Assembly (NCBI GenBank): GCA_039000515.1
Contig: JBCFYV010009882.1
Location: 64,026,817-64,090,816, forward strand
Source of the DNA: Timema cristinae
Taxonomy: Eukaryota > Arthropoda > Insecta > Phasmatodea > Timematidae
Length of the DNA stretch: 64,000 bases
Direction of reading: 5' to 3'
A program made the position numbers and the translations under genes. The notes below the pieces were generated by a model. That model was not told the origin of the DNA and searched no databases. It saw only the letters and a list, made by a program, of their open reading frames with translations. Positions 54,650 to 64,000 of the stretch are shown here, piece after piece. Each line of letters opens with the position of its first letter. Within the stretch, counting starts at the first letter, position 1.

Positions 54650-55850
54650 AATTCATTTATTTGTCAGGTTCCTCCAAAAGAATACACTTTTTTGGTTTTG
54701 GAAGACGTTTACGGTGCATTTTTACAACGTAGAGAAGAAAATGTTGTCGTTCTTCTTGTTTCGTAATTGAAGAATTGAAATCTGTAGCCAAAACAATGCC
54801 CCTCTCAGGACAGTCATTTACAACCTTAAAAAAGGGTGTGACTGTTAACGGTTTCAAATGACGGAGTATTGTTACATTCTTATATATATATATATATTTA
54901 CATACAGGAATGAATAATCCAACTTCAAATTTTTAAAAAAGTAATGGGATGCTGAACCAATAAAGTGTTCTACATCTTTATCACTTAAATCTTCCTTTCC
55001 GTTGTATTTGGTTGATCTTTCTTCCTTATATATTTGTTTCAGTTGTTCTACCACTTTTCGTTTTGTTTCGACCGTCACTAAGTAGGAAAATAACCCAAGC
55101 GTCGCTAGCTCTTCACTAAGATACAACAAATGACTATATATTTCTGCCGTTCCGTTTTTAAAGATTACTTCCTAAGATTCCTTATAGTTTTTAAAAGCCT
55201 TGAAAAAGCGTAAATCATTAGCTGGAGCATCATATGAAATTGGTCAACTTATCCAGTATCTCACATAGACTAAAGCAACAAATAAACTAAATTCGAATTA
55301 AGCCTTCTTTTCTTGTGCCGTTAGTTTGAATTGTTTTTGGAAGAGATTAACTTTCAAGATAAATATTATTTTTGATATCCAACGGAAATGGTGAAATGCA
55401 CCTTGAGTTCTGAACTTAATATTACCTGAAGGAACTCTGCCTAGGAAAAGCAGGGTTAATTACAAGACTTCTTTGTAGTCTTCTCATGGATAAGTGTATG
55501 AATCACCTTCCATTCGCTCAATATGACGGCGATTGATTCGTTCTTTAAAGTTAAAAAATGGTAATATAATCTACCATCTGCAAACTTCATAATTGTCTTG
55601 TTGTATATTTGACTAATATTCAGGAAACCTTTTGAAAAGAAACATATTTGGACCAGATGTCCCAAACAACGCCTTGAATACATCACTATAAATGACTTAA
55701 AATGCATTATGCCTACAGGACCGCCACAACAAAAGAAAACAAGCTCCTTTTATATGTCATGTATGTCATGTGTTGGCAGCAGTAGTATCAAAATACATCC
55801 CAGTTATTTGGCCATTTAGGTCATCTCTAGCAGTAAAAAGAACGTACACC
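54650..55850 (-). pseudogene. Decayed transposon ORF of an unnamed family
   Basis: Minus-strand pieces in order: DDLNGQITGMYFDTTAANT (about 55830), MHFKSFIVMYSRRCLGHLVQ (55707), GAFHHFRWISKIIFILKVNL then FQKQFKLTAQEKK (about 55400), FVALVYVRYW, SYDAPANDLRFFKAFKNYKE, HLLYLSEELATLGLFSYLVT then VETKRKVVEQL (55129), and VVNDCPERGIVLATDF with QEERQHFLLYVVKMHRKR (54830-54700). I recognise these blocks (CFDTT-NTG, GA-HH-RW--K-IY, ND-AERG) from uncharacterised repeat-borne proteins of arthropods and cnidarians but cannot name the superfamily. Stops and shifts throughout. Confidence 0.5.
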
Positions 55851-56590
55851 AATCAGTCTCATATAACCACGCTTGAGGCAGTTATGAAAAGCATCCAATT
55901 AAGTTCATATTTCTCAGGGATAGTTTTCTTATGATAAGGAATAAAAAAATCATGTGCACTTTGCGTGCTCCAAATTGCATAAAATACAGAAAACCAATAT
56001 TCTAAGTTACATAAAAATCATATTTACATCCATCCATTCTAACGATACATAAAATGTGTATAGATAACCAGTAGCAATACAAACTATACATACATAAAAT
56101 ACAAATTTATAGTATACACATAATAAATGTGTAATATACATATAGCATTTGCTCAATACAAATTTAAAATACATATTACATATCATACAATATATACAAT
56201 GAATACAATACATACTATAGCTAGATACCAAGCTTATAATACATTCAATTCATATAATCCATGCATACAAGAGATATGTATAGTACACATTTTATATGCA
56301 TAATTTATTTCCATTAATTTAATACATATGTACAATACGCACACATAAAACTATCATAGAAAATATAAATAGCATAACATAATAATGAATATCTATAAAC
56401 TTAAATTAATATGTAAATTTTAATAATCTGTAAATTTGATTGTATGTTATAGTATTTATTCTATTAATTAATTAAAAATAATAAACTCTCTCTCTCCAAC
56501 AATTCAAACTACACAAGATATACAATGTTGCATTCAATACATATTATATACAATACAGACATAAATACAACACATATATGACTTACAAAC
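55851..56590. other. AT-rich DNA with ATACA words
   Basis: Degenerate ATACATA-type simple sequence similar to 53000-53450; no gene seen. Confidence 0.4.
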
Positions 56591-56594
56591 AATG

Positions 56595-57161
56595 CAATAC
56601 ATAAAATAAAGATATTCAATACAATATAATATATATAAATATATATAAATATATATATGTATATATATATATAAATATATATGTAAATATATATGTAAAT
56701 ATATATATATATAAATATATATGTAAATATTTATATATAAATATATATAAATATTTATATTAATATATATAAAAATATATATATATAAATATATATTAAT
56801 TTATATATATATAAATATATTTATATAAATATATATGAATATATATATATGTATATATTCATATATATATATAAATATATATGTAAATATTTATATATAA
56901 ATATATATAAATATTTATATTAATATATATAAAAATATATATATATAAATATATTTATATAAATATATATGAATATATATATGTATATATTCATATATAT
57001 ATAAATATATATATGAATATATATATATAAATATATATATGAATATATATATAATATATATATATAATATATAAGAATATATATATATTAAATATATATA
57101 TATAATATATATATATAATATATAATTATATATGAAATATATATATAAATATATATATATA

Positions 57162-57216
<55 letters not shown>

Positions 57217-57325
57217 ATAATATATATATATATGTATATATTATATATATATGAATATATATATATATATATATTATATATATGAAAATATATGAATATA
57301 TATATATATATATGATTGTGTGTGT
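56595..57325. repeat. Long (AT)n / AAATATATAT satellite-like tract
   Basis: About 730 bp composed almost only of A and T with ATATATAAATATATATG-type units, including internal duplications (56700-56790 resembles 56880-56960). Open frames in it are repeat translations. Confidence 0.95.
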
Positions 57326-57859
57326 GTTTCATAGCTTTACGCTTGCATCTTGGTCATGGTTTTTGACAACTTAAGTTACCAAAATCCCGCAAGATGTCTA
57401 AAAATTGATCGTGGAATAAGATAAAGAGGATAAATTGGCCATTTCGGGTCACTAATGAGGTTCTAGGAAGATCCAATGAAAAGCTAAACATTATGCTGGT
57501 GATTCTACGAAGAAAGGCAAATGATTGGGTCACGGTATGAAAAGCAATGAATTATAAAGTGATGTTATAGAAGGTAAAGTGAAAGTGTGAAAGGGACGAG
57601 AAAGACCCCAGTTGCAACTGATTGGCACCCTAAATAAGGGAATAGAATCTGTAATCAGGATCTAAAAAAAGAAAGTTGCTCATAGGACTTGCTGGGGGAG
57701 TCAATTTGGACAAGGCAATGAACCTGTGAAAAGTCATAAAACTATATATTAATAATACGTACAAGCATTTCACTATATATTTATCTATACACATACATCC
57801 ATACACTTATATACTAATACAATTTCATATATATATATATATATGTATACAGAAAATTA

Positions 57860-57926
<67 letters not shown>

Positions 57927-58250
57927 AATAATGTATACATTCATAAATACATTCTTAATAGCTTGTATGGCTAGTAGGTTCATTCTTTATGGGCATGTCA
58001 ATCTCTTCAGATATCTCGGGAATTCTGGTTGTTTATTTTAGTGACTTAAATGGAACTTAGGGCTATAAAAAAGAAAAAGCCTCTCAATAATGCAGTATAC
58101 TAAACAATACTAATAAATAAAGTAATCATTACACAATTTGTGATCTGCTTGTTATGTGTTGTTATTATTATGTTTAGGTTTCACTACAAAATATCTGAGA
58201 ACTTTTGGGTAAGTACATTAACAGGAGTACACAGAGGAAGATATGATAAA
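57326..58250. other. Unassigned DNA with (AT)n at 57826-57922
   Basis: 57340-57740 is less AT-rich but has no recognisable frame. A pure (AT)n run fills about 57866-57922. Confidence 0.4.
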
Positions 58251-58299
58251 ATGCACACCTTTCTGGAAGTTATATGACATTTATAAATATATAAAACAA

Positions 58300-59330
58300 G
58301 GTAATTTTTTCAAAACCGGTTTCGGTCACGTTTCAGTAAGCAGTGACATTTAATTTTAATAGGTCTACTAGTGACTTGTCTATGAAGATGGATTTACTTC
58401 CTGTATATAGAACACAGCGTGTATGTTTGCTCAGTCTGGTTGTTCTTATGATCCAAATGCCTGCAGTTTATGGATAAGTGAAGTTTGTTGATGAAATGCC
58501 TACTGCAGAATGTTTATACCTCGTTACAAATGGTCTTATGGTGGAGTTTTTGCATTTTTAACATATAGTCTTATTACCACAAGTTTTCACGCCATGACCT
58601 CAATTCAAGCAAAGAAAACAATGGTTAGTGGTCTATAGTTTCTGTATTTGGTCTTTTTTGTCCTTGATCGTCTTGCATGCATATACTCAGAAGCCTTAAA
58701 AAAAAAAAAAAAAAAACGACCACTTGTTTATTTTTTTCTTCTCTTTTAGACTTGGAGTGAAATTAGAGCGTAGCTGCTATATGTTTAAAGCATTGGAGTT
58801 GAAGCGTGTAACCTCTTATTTTCTGTGTTATAAGGGATCTTTCTAATTCTTCATTTAGAAAATCCATGATTTTTAGTATGTCTTCTTCTGAAAACTTTTA
58901 TCTTATGGTATAAATAATCCATCAGCGACAAAGGTCATCTGGGAATTTTCGAAGTATCTTTGGTGCTAGGATCCGACCGTAGCAATTTACATAATCTCCT
59001 AGTGATTTAAGTTCTTGAAATCGTTGGTTGCACTTGACGTACGTTTTGATCAAGTCCTCCAGAGAAGAATACTCAATGGGTTGTATGCCTTTTAAATAAT
59101 ACAGATAAGCCTAAATGATTGTGTTATTGTCACCGTAAAGAGATCTTAGAATTATCTTTGTATCTTCAGACGTTTCCACTGTCACATCAATGCTGTAAAC
59201 GAGTACTAGGTGCTTTACTAGTCCTATAAGTAACAACGCAGAAATAAAAGTGCTTATCTGGGCGTGGTATTGACAGATTCTTGTCAAATGGTGATTCAAA
59301 TTATTCTCAGAAATGTTACCACATTTCTAA
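58300..59330 (-). pseudogene. Retroelement gag and protease remnant
   Basis: Minus strand: IDVTVETSEDTKIILRSLYG, DNNTII, stop, AYLYYLKGIQPIEYSSLEDL, FQELKSLGDYVNCYGRILAP then KILRKFPDDLCR, stop, WIIY, FSEEDILKIMDFLNEELERS and LITQKIRG: a gag-like domain of the DUF1759 kind common in arthropod LTR elements. Further on, past a poly-A-type run at 58697, comes LYTGSKSIFIDKSLVDLLKL (about 58430-58350), an aspartic-protease block normally D(S/T)GS; the aspartate is replaced by tyrosine. No reverse transcriptase is visible beyond it. Confidence 0.6.
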
Positions 59331-59928
59331 ATCTTCCGAAAATGTCTCTGATATAATTATTACGATCATAGTATTGTACATCTTATTAGCTAGTTTTAGT
59401 TGGATAAATGCATATACCTTAAGTAGTTTATTCTGTAAACATGTAAACAGCAACTTATCCGGGTGATGGCTTACTTCGTTGGTGGCAGACTGTAATGTAA
59501 TGTGTCTTGCATATTAATTGCTCGAAGAACCGAACCAATACTGGTGTCTTCTTGTTTCTTCTCACAACAGTCTGTTTCATACACAAATTATGTCTATACA
59601 TCCTCTATATCCAGTATATCCTGTACATCCTGGGTGTCAGCACCAATAATGTGGAGAAATAGATACATATCTAAGTGACCTATATAAAATTCGTCCCATA
59701 TATTTTTAATTGTAATCACTACATATAGAGACGTAAATACATCAAGGCATATATATAATAAATACAGAGTAGTTTCCTATACACAAAGAGTCTTTATATG
59801 AGGTGTTAATTCCCAACAGAGGTTTTCTTGATACTTTCTCGTGAAGTTGGTCTCACAAATGCTGTCCTAGTGGAAACGAGATAGAAGAAACTTATACATG
59901 CAAAAGCTGGATACACTTCGAAATCACT
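59331..59928. other. AT-rich DNA, nothing recognised
   Basis: A 61-codon plus frame at 59281-59466 is antisense to the retroelement remnant and probably a shadow. TATATCCAGTATATCCTGTACATCC at 59607 is a small direct repeat. Confidence 0.3.
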
Positions 59929-60249
59929 TTGACTTACGGTTCGAATATTATGACATTTTATAATACTACCATAACTTGCGATCTTCTAATCCAGATGAGG
60001 AAGTTTATGTCTCCTGGTGGCCTTGTACAGTGTGAAAACTGCTTCCAATTTGGTCACGGTGGGAATAATTCCAATTTAATGCTAGGTGAGTATTATGTGG
60101 TCGTGTCTTCTAGTGATATAATACCTAGAAGAGAAATAATCCCCTCGAAAATCTTGAGCTACCAAGAAGCTCAAGGACATATTGATTGGGAGGCCGACTT
60201 ATACGGTCATACCAATAAAAGTTGGAGAGCACGCTCCCCCATAGTTTAA
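59929..60249 (+). pseudogene. Possible LINE ORF1 zinc-knuckle fragment
   Basis: A 106-codon plus frame contains GLVQCENCFQFGHGGNNSNL, close to the CCHC knuckle of non-LTR ORF1 proteins (QCxxCxxFGHxxxNC) with the last cysteine changed to serine. A donor-like GGTGAGTATT follows at 60085. The rest is unrecognised; it could be an unrelated frame. Confidence 0.35.
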
Positions 60250-60689
60250 GAAATGTAGCCAAATGGCAAAGGGAAGACCGAAACCTTCGGGGCACATTAA
60301 TATAAAGTGGTAGTTAGTCCTTCACCAGCATTCCACCATTTCCTTAAGTACTTTCATTGATGGACTTATAGGCAAGCCCTTCCCCTCACCCTGATCATAT
60401 TTTCAGCAGAATCTGCACTTTGACATCCAGTCCTAGTTGATTTACTTCTGGTACTACACTTGTGCTCAGTGACCACCCCTCAACCAATCTGCCTATATTA
60501 AAACCATACAAAACTTTTTGCTAAGCACAGAGTAGACACAATGCTATTAGAAGAGACCTACCTAAACCCTACCAAGATCTGTCAGAGATCATAAGCCATC
60601 GTGATAACAGTGTGAGTGTGTTATGTGAGCTGATATCCTGGGTCCACACAACCTCAATTCCTCCTCTTCAAACCTGGGATTATTAATAT
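60250..60689. other. Unassigned DNA
   Basis: Less AT-rich than average; no open frame, repeat or RNA gene that I can support. Confidence 0.3.
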
Positions 60690-61250
60690 ATGTATATATA
60701 ATCTCTTGTATCTTCTTTCAGACATTCCAAACTTTTGCTTTACCAACTCCATGAAATGCAGATATCGTAGCACAGACAGTAAACGCGCATAAAATAATGG
60801 CAATGCCTCTCACATGTTGGGATAATTTTTTCCAGAAACATTGAGAGTTAAAATTGCCTCCTGATCTTTTCAACATCAATTCAAACCAAATATCCTACAT
60901 ACTAAGTTTCTTCAATACGTGGAAGGCAGCAGTAGCAGAGACTAAAATATTATCTGAGTCCACTGTACTTATCAAAATATTTTGTGGCCTGACAGAATTG
61001 CACGTTTCACGTAAACAAGAAATCTTGTGTTCGCTTCTTCTTATGGCCATGGGGAATGATGGTCACTACTGATTAAAGAGCCCACAGATTTTACTGAATC
61101 TTCATGAGTATAAGCCACTAGCTTGTCATTAGATTGAAGTAAAGGAATTTCAGTTGATATACGTTTGAGAAGAAGTTTTTTTATTGCCACTAAGCTGAAG
61201 TTACTTATTGAATACTTTTGATTGGGGCATTGTTGGTTTTACAACCATCG
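60690..61250 (-). pseudogene. Decayed repeat-borne protein (KTVDTD / HAFTGCDT family)
   Basis: Minus strand: SNDKLVAYTHEDSVKSVGSL, HHSPWP, stop, EEANTRFLVYVKRAILSGHK, ILISTVDSDNILVSATAAFH, LSQHVRGIAIILCAFTVCAT then ISAFHGVGKAKVW. The intact family reads HEEADSR-LLHV, I-TVDTDVVVLA, LP-FHAFTGCDT-SAFHGKGK and is widespread in arthropod repetitive DNA, with conserved acidic residues suggestive of a PIN-like nuclease (inference). Here the second acidic position of VDTDV is kept as VDSDN, and FTGCD has become FTVCA. Confidence 0.6.
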
Positions 61251-63999
61251 CTTTTCTAGACCCTCGTTTCATTATCATGTCAATTTTAAAGCTACCAGAC
61301 ATGTACATAAAAAACCACATCTGTTTCTAACATTTCAGGAGGTGATAGCTTATAGCAGATTTAAATAATTTCGTGCAGTACTCAGAAATTGTCTACACTA
61401 ATGGAATTAACTAAGCCAGTACCCCATCACAACATATGAACAACATGCAACACTACCTTCTTTTTTTTCTTTTTCCCCACCTTGACTTTCAGAAAGAAAA
61501 CAGTAATGAAATAATATTTAGTTGCTTGTTTTAGTCTTTCAAACTCATTTATTGACGTTAGATGATTTAATGAGAAAAATACTTCATAACATATATTTCT
61601 TTAATCTGTCTCATCAAATACAACTGACTAAAGATGATAGTTTTTAAAAAAAATCTTTTACCACCATTTAAGGTTTTGACGTTGTTTTTTCCGTCTTGTC
61701 TTTGAATAGTGCCAGACTACATTGCTTGATATTGGCTTGTACGAGAAATTTCCCCTTAAAAATGTATTTTGAATCTAACTTTCACAGATAAACTTTCCAT
61801 TATTTTTGGCTTTGCTCACTGAATTTTCTGCATCTGCTGTCATATAATTATTTCTATCTGCTGTAGACAACTTATATTCTTAAGAATGGGATTATATTGT
61901 TTTTGAAAAAAGCAACGACACCTAGAACAAAATTTCCCAATCTCTTCTTAAACTGTTTAATTTTTTCCATACGTTTTCCTGGAGATTCTTCCTCATTAAT
62001 TTAATTATATTCTTCTTTATTTTCAGTAGTTGAAACATGTTTTTCAAAGCCAGATATAATTTTAACAACATCTGGACCACCATCCCTCCATTTGAAAAGT
62101 GATGTAGGATTGTCTATAAAACCAATGTCTCAACCTCACCTCCCCCAGTTTACTTTTTCTTTTTGTTAATTTTTTCCTGCAACTGCTCCTCATCTATTTC
62201 TTAATATGATTGGTAGTACTTTTGACTAAAAATTTTTCCTTTCATAGACTTTATGTTCATTAGAATAATACTTATATATTTCTTAACGAGTCTTCATAAA
62301 AAGCGTTAGACATATCACACTATTAAAATTAATTAAATTTCCCTCACTCACACACTGCAGGTTAGAGAGCAGGAGTACAATAGGTCGATGGTGATAGATC
62401 AGAAAAGAAATTGAGCAAATTCTTCAACATGACTGTTACACCTCTCATCAAAATATAAATCTAATTCTCCATTAGATAAATCCCGAGCTTAATAAGATTA
62501 AGCTTTAGCTTATATAGTATACTAAATTTAATTCACTACCTTAAAAACAATTACACCTGTATTGTAAGTTATTTTAATATATCAAAACCCTTACAAATTA
62601 ATTTTAAGGATTTTTGAATGTAAGTACATTATAGAGTACTCCTAAATTTTATTCAATACCTTTAAAATAATCCCAACTGTATAAAATTAACCGTAATTTA
62701 TTAGAAGGACAAACTATTGAAATTATCTGAAATGTTACACCAGCAATTATCTTGTTTTTCATTGCAATTCCATCATTATACATTCTTTACAATATTGAAG
62801 AAATTATACAACTCTTTATCACACTAAAAACTATTGGACACCAGTGATATTGAAGCTGTAAATAAACAGCCTAAACTATCTTACTGATTGGGCTAAAGCT
62901 TGATATCTAGGGTTTTCATAGGGTTGCCCTGAAGGATTTTGGAATTGTATATCTAACCCTAAAATTAAGGGTAGTGTCCTTAAGGGTGAAAAGAGGAAAC
63001 ATTAATTTTATCAAAATAGCTTATAACGATTTTGACTAAATTTAATTTCTAAAAGTTATTAATATAACAAACAAAATGACTATTCTCAAATTTTCATCAA
63101 AATTACCATACAGATGCGTAAATTCTAAATTTGTATCGTATCTCCATAGCTCTTTGATATAAGAAACTACTTATCATTGCAAATATGCAGGTCTATTTAA
63201 ATTACAAAAATTTATTTGAAATAAATTTTTATAAAACCAATAGTTTCTTAGATATTGGCAAGTATATTAATACTATTTTGTGAGCTTTAGTTCTACAGAG
63301 ATACTAAATAATTCTTAACGCAATTCTCTAATGCCATAGAGTAAGTAAATAAGTAGGCCTCAGTCTCCCAAAAATGTTATGTTCTCCTTGCCTTTAACCA
63401 CTTAGGGGAAATGTTTGTACAGCAATAATCTATCTTTAACATTGTAGACTCAATAGTCGATATTTACCTATTTTATTGGTCCAATATTTTAAATGAGGAA
63501 TTTAATAGCAATGCAATGACCTAAAGATGTGCAACCCTTAATAAAATGTCGAAAATTTTAAACGGAAGTCGAAAATTTAATACGAAGTGTTAACCCTGGT
63601 GGATCCAATAACGATCTTTTTTTATTGGTCCAAATGTACAAATGAGGAATTTAATCCCTTAGATATAAGATTATAATATTTAAAATTGAAAGTCAAAAAA
63701 TAATTTACGTTAGTATAGCGTAATTTGTGCTCGGGTTTTCTAGTGTATATTATTTAGTTTAACATATATTACAAGCTTTGAGTAACTATCTCCATATTTA
63801 GACAATAGAGCAAGAAAATCAGTGCGGAGTCTCGTACCATTTATTTAAAATAAGGAATCGCAACAGATTGAACCCAGTCATCAAAAACTGTATCATCGAA
63901 CTATCCAGACTTGCTTCGATTATATCTGCATTATTTTGGACCACTTTTTGTCAAATTAACTAGACTATGGTCGCTTTGTATACAACATAAGATGAAACT
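61251..63999. other. AT-rich DNA with two small direct repeats
   Basis: No gene recognised. Related blocks start at 62513 and 62630 (ATAG-GTACT--TAAATTT-ATTCA-TACCTT). TTTTATTGGTCCAA followed by AAATGAGGAATTTAAT occurs near 63471 and 63617. A minus-strand frame near 62080-61900 (KRMEKIKQFKKRLGNFVLGV) looks coding-like but is unassigned. Confidence 0.35.
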
Positions 64000-64000
64000 A

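Noticed and set aside
57126..57332. 68-codon minus frame rich in I and Y
   Set aside because: Translation of an (AT)n repeat.
61600..62270. Possible minus-strand gene with KRMEKIKQFKKRLGNFVLGV
   Set aside because: Too short and unrecognised to call; several stops and no neighbouring transposon structure.

Overview
The window looks like AT-rich intergenic DNA from an animal genome, most likely an arthropod. The evidence is the set of transposon families (P element, mariner, Transib/RAG1-like, copia, an RT tail of a type common in arthropod genomes, several tRNA-derived SINE families), long (TAA)n, (CATA)n and (AT)n microsatellites, and the lack of any intact long reading frame, bacterial operon or ribosomal RNA. 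I cannot name the species. I found no intact host gene. Nearly everything recognisable is a mobile-element fossil at some stage of decay.

Layout. 1-1195: broken Tc1/mariner-like (IS630-type) DDE transposase followed by a degenerate 155-160 bp tandem repeat. 1.8-5.2 kb: SINEs of two families, and an LTR (about 2917-3499) followed by a tandem array of primer-binding-site-like motifs. 5.3-7.75 kb: minus-strand copia fossil split by a second element. 8.2-10.5 kb: two hairpins and a non-autonomous PIF/Harbinger-like element. 10.5-14.9 kb: SINEs and the C-terminal tail of a LINE reverse-transcriptase ORF. 16.5-20.4 kb: TC/CACT microsatellite, then an element with hAT-like ends holding a PIF/Harbinger-like element built of long inverted arms and AAGCT repeats. 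21.8-22.8 kb: a second LTR-type leader with a SINE inserted in it. 24-26 kb: coding-like but unrecognised DNA and another SINE. 26.8-30.6 kb: a DUF4817-type DDE transposon interrupted by a complete but decayed Transib/RAG1-like transposon. 32-43.8 kb: mostly SINEs in AT-rich DNA. 43.77-45.46 kb: P-element transposase pseudogene. 46.7-47.1 kb: a MITE. 51.2-52.55 kb: a full-length mariner with a dead catalytic triad, beside a CATA microsatellite. 53.5-54.3 kb: a third copy of the LTR plus primer-site array. 54.6-61.3 kb: further transposon and retroelement pseudogenes, and about 700 bp of (AT)n-like repeat.

How the pieces relate. The window reads as a stratigraphy of nested insertions rather than a pathway. 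The most informative layer is the Transib/RAG1-like element at 27212-30155: it has inverted ends beginning with the V(D)J heptamer-like CACAGTG, a 5-bp CACCG target duplication, and a transposase in which all three acidic catalytic residues can still be located. Removing it with one CACCG copy rejoins the reading frame of the older transposon it landed in. Two other patterns stand out: SINE families with different tRNA-like heads but a common 3' tail, and LTR elements whose leader carries several tandem degenerate copies of a tRNA-primer-site-like motif.
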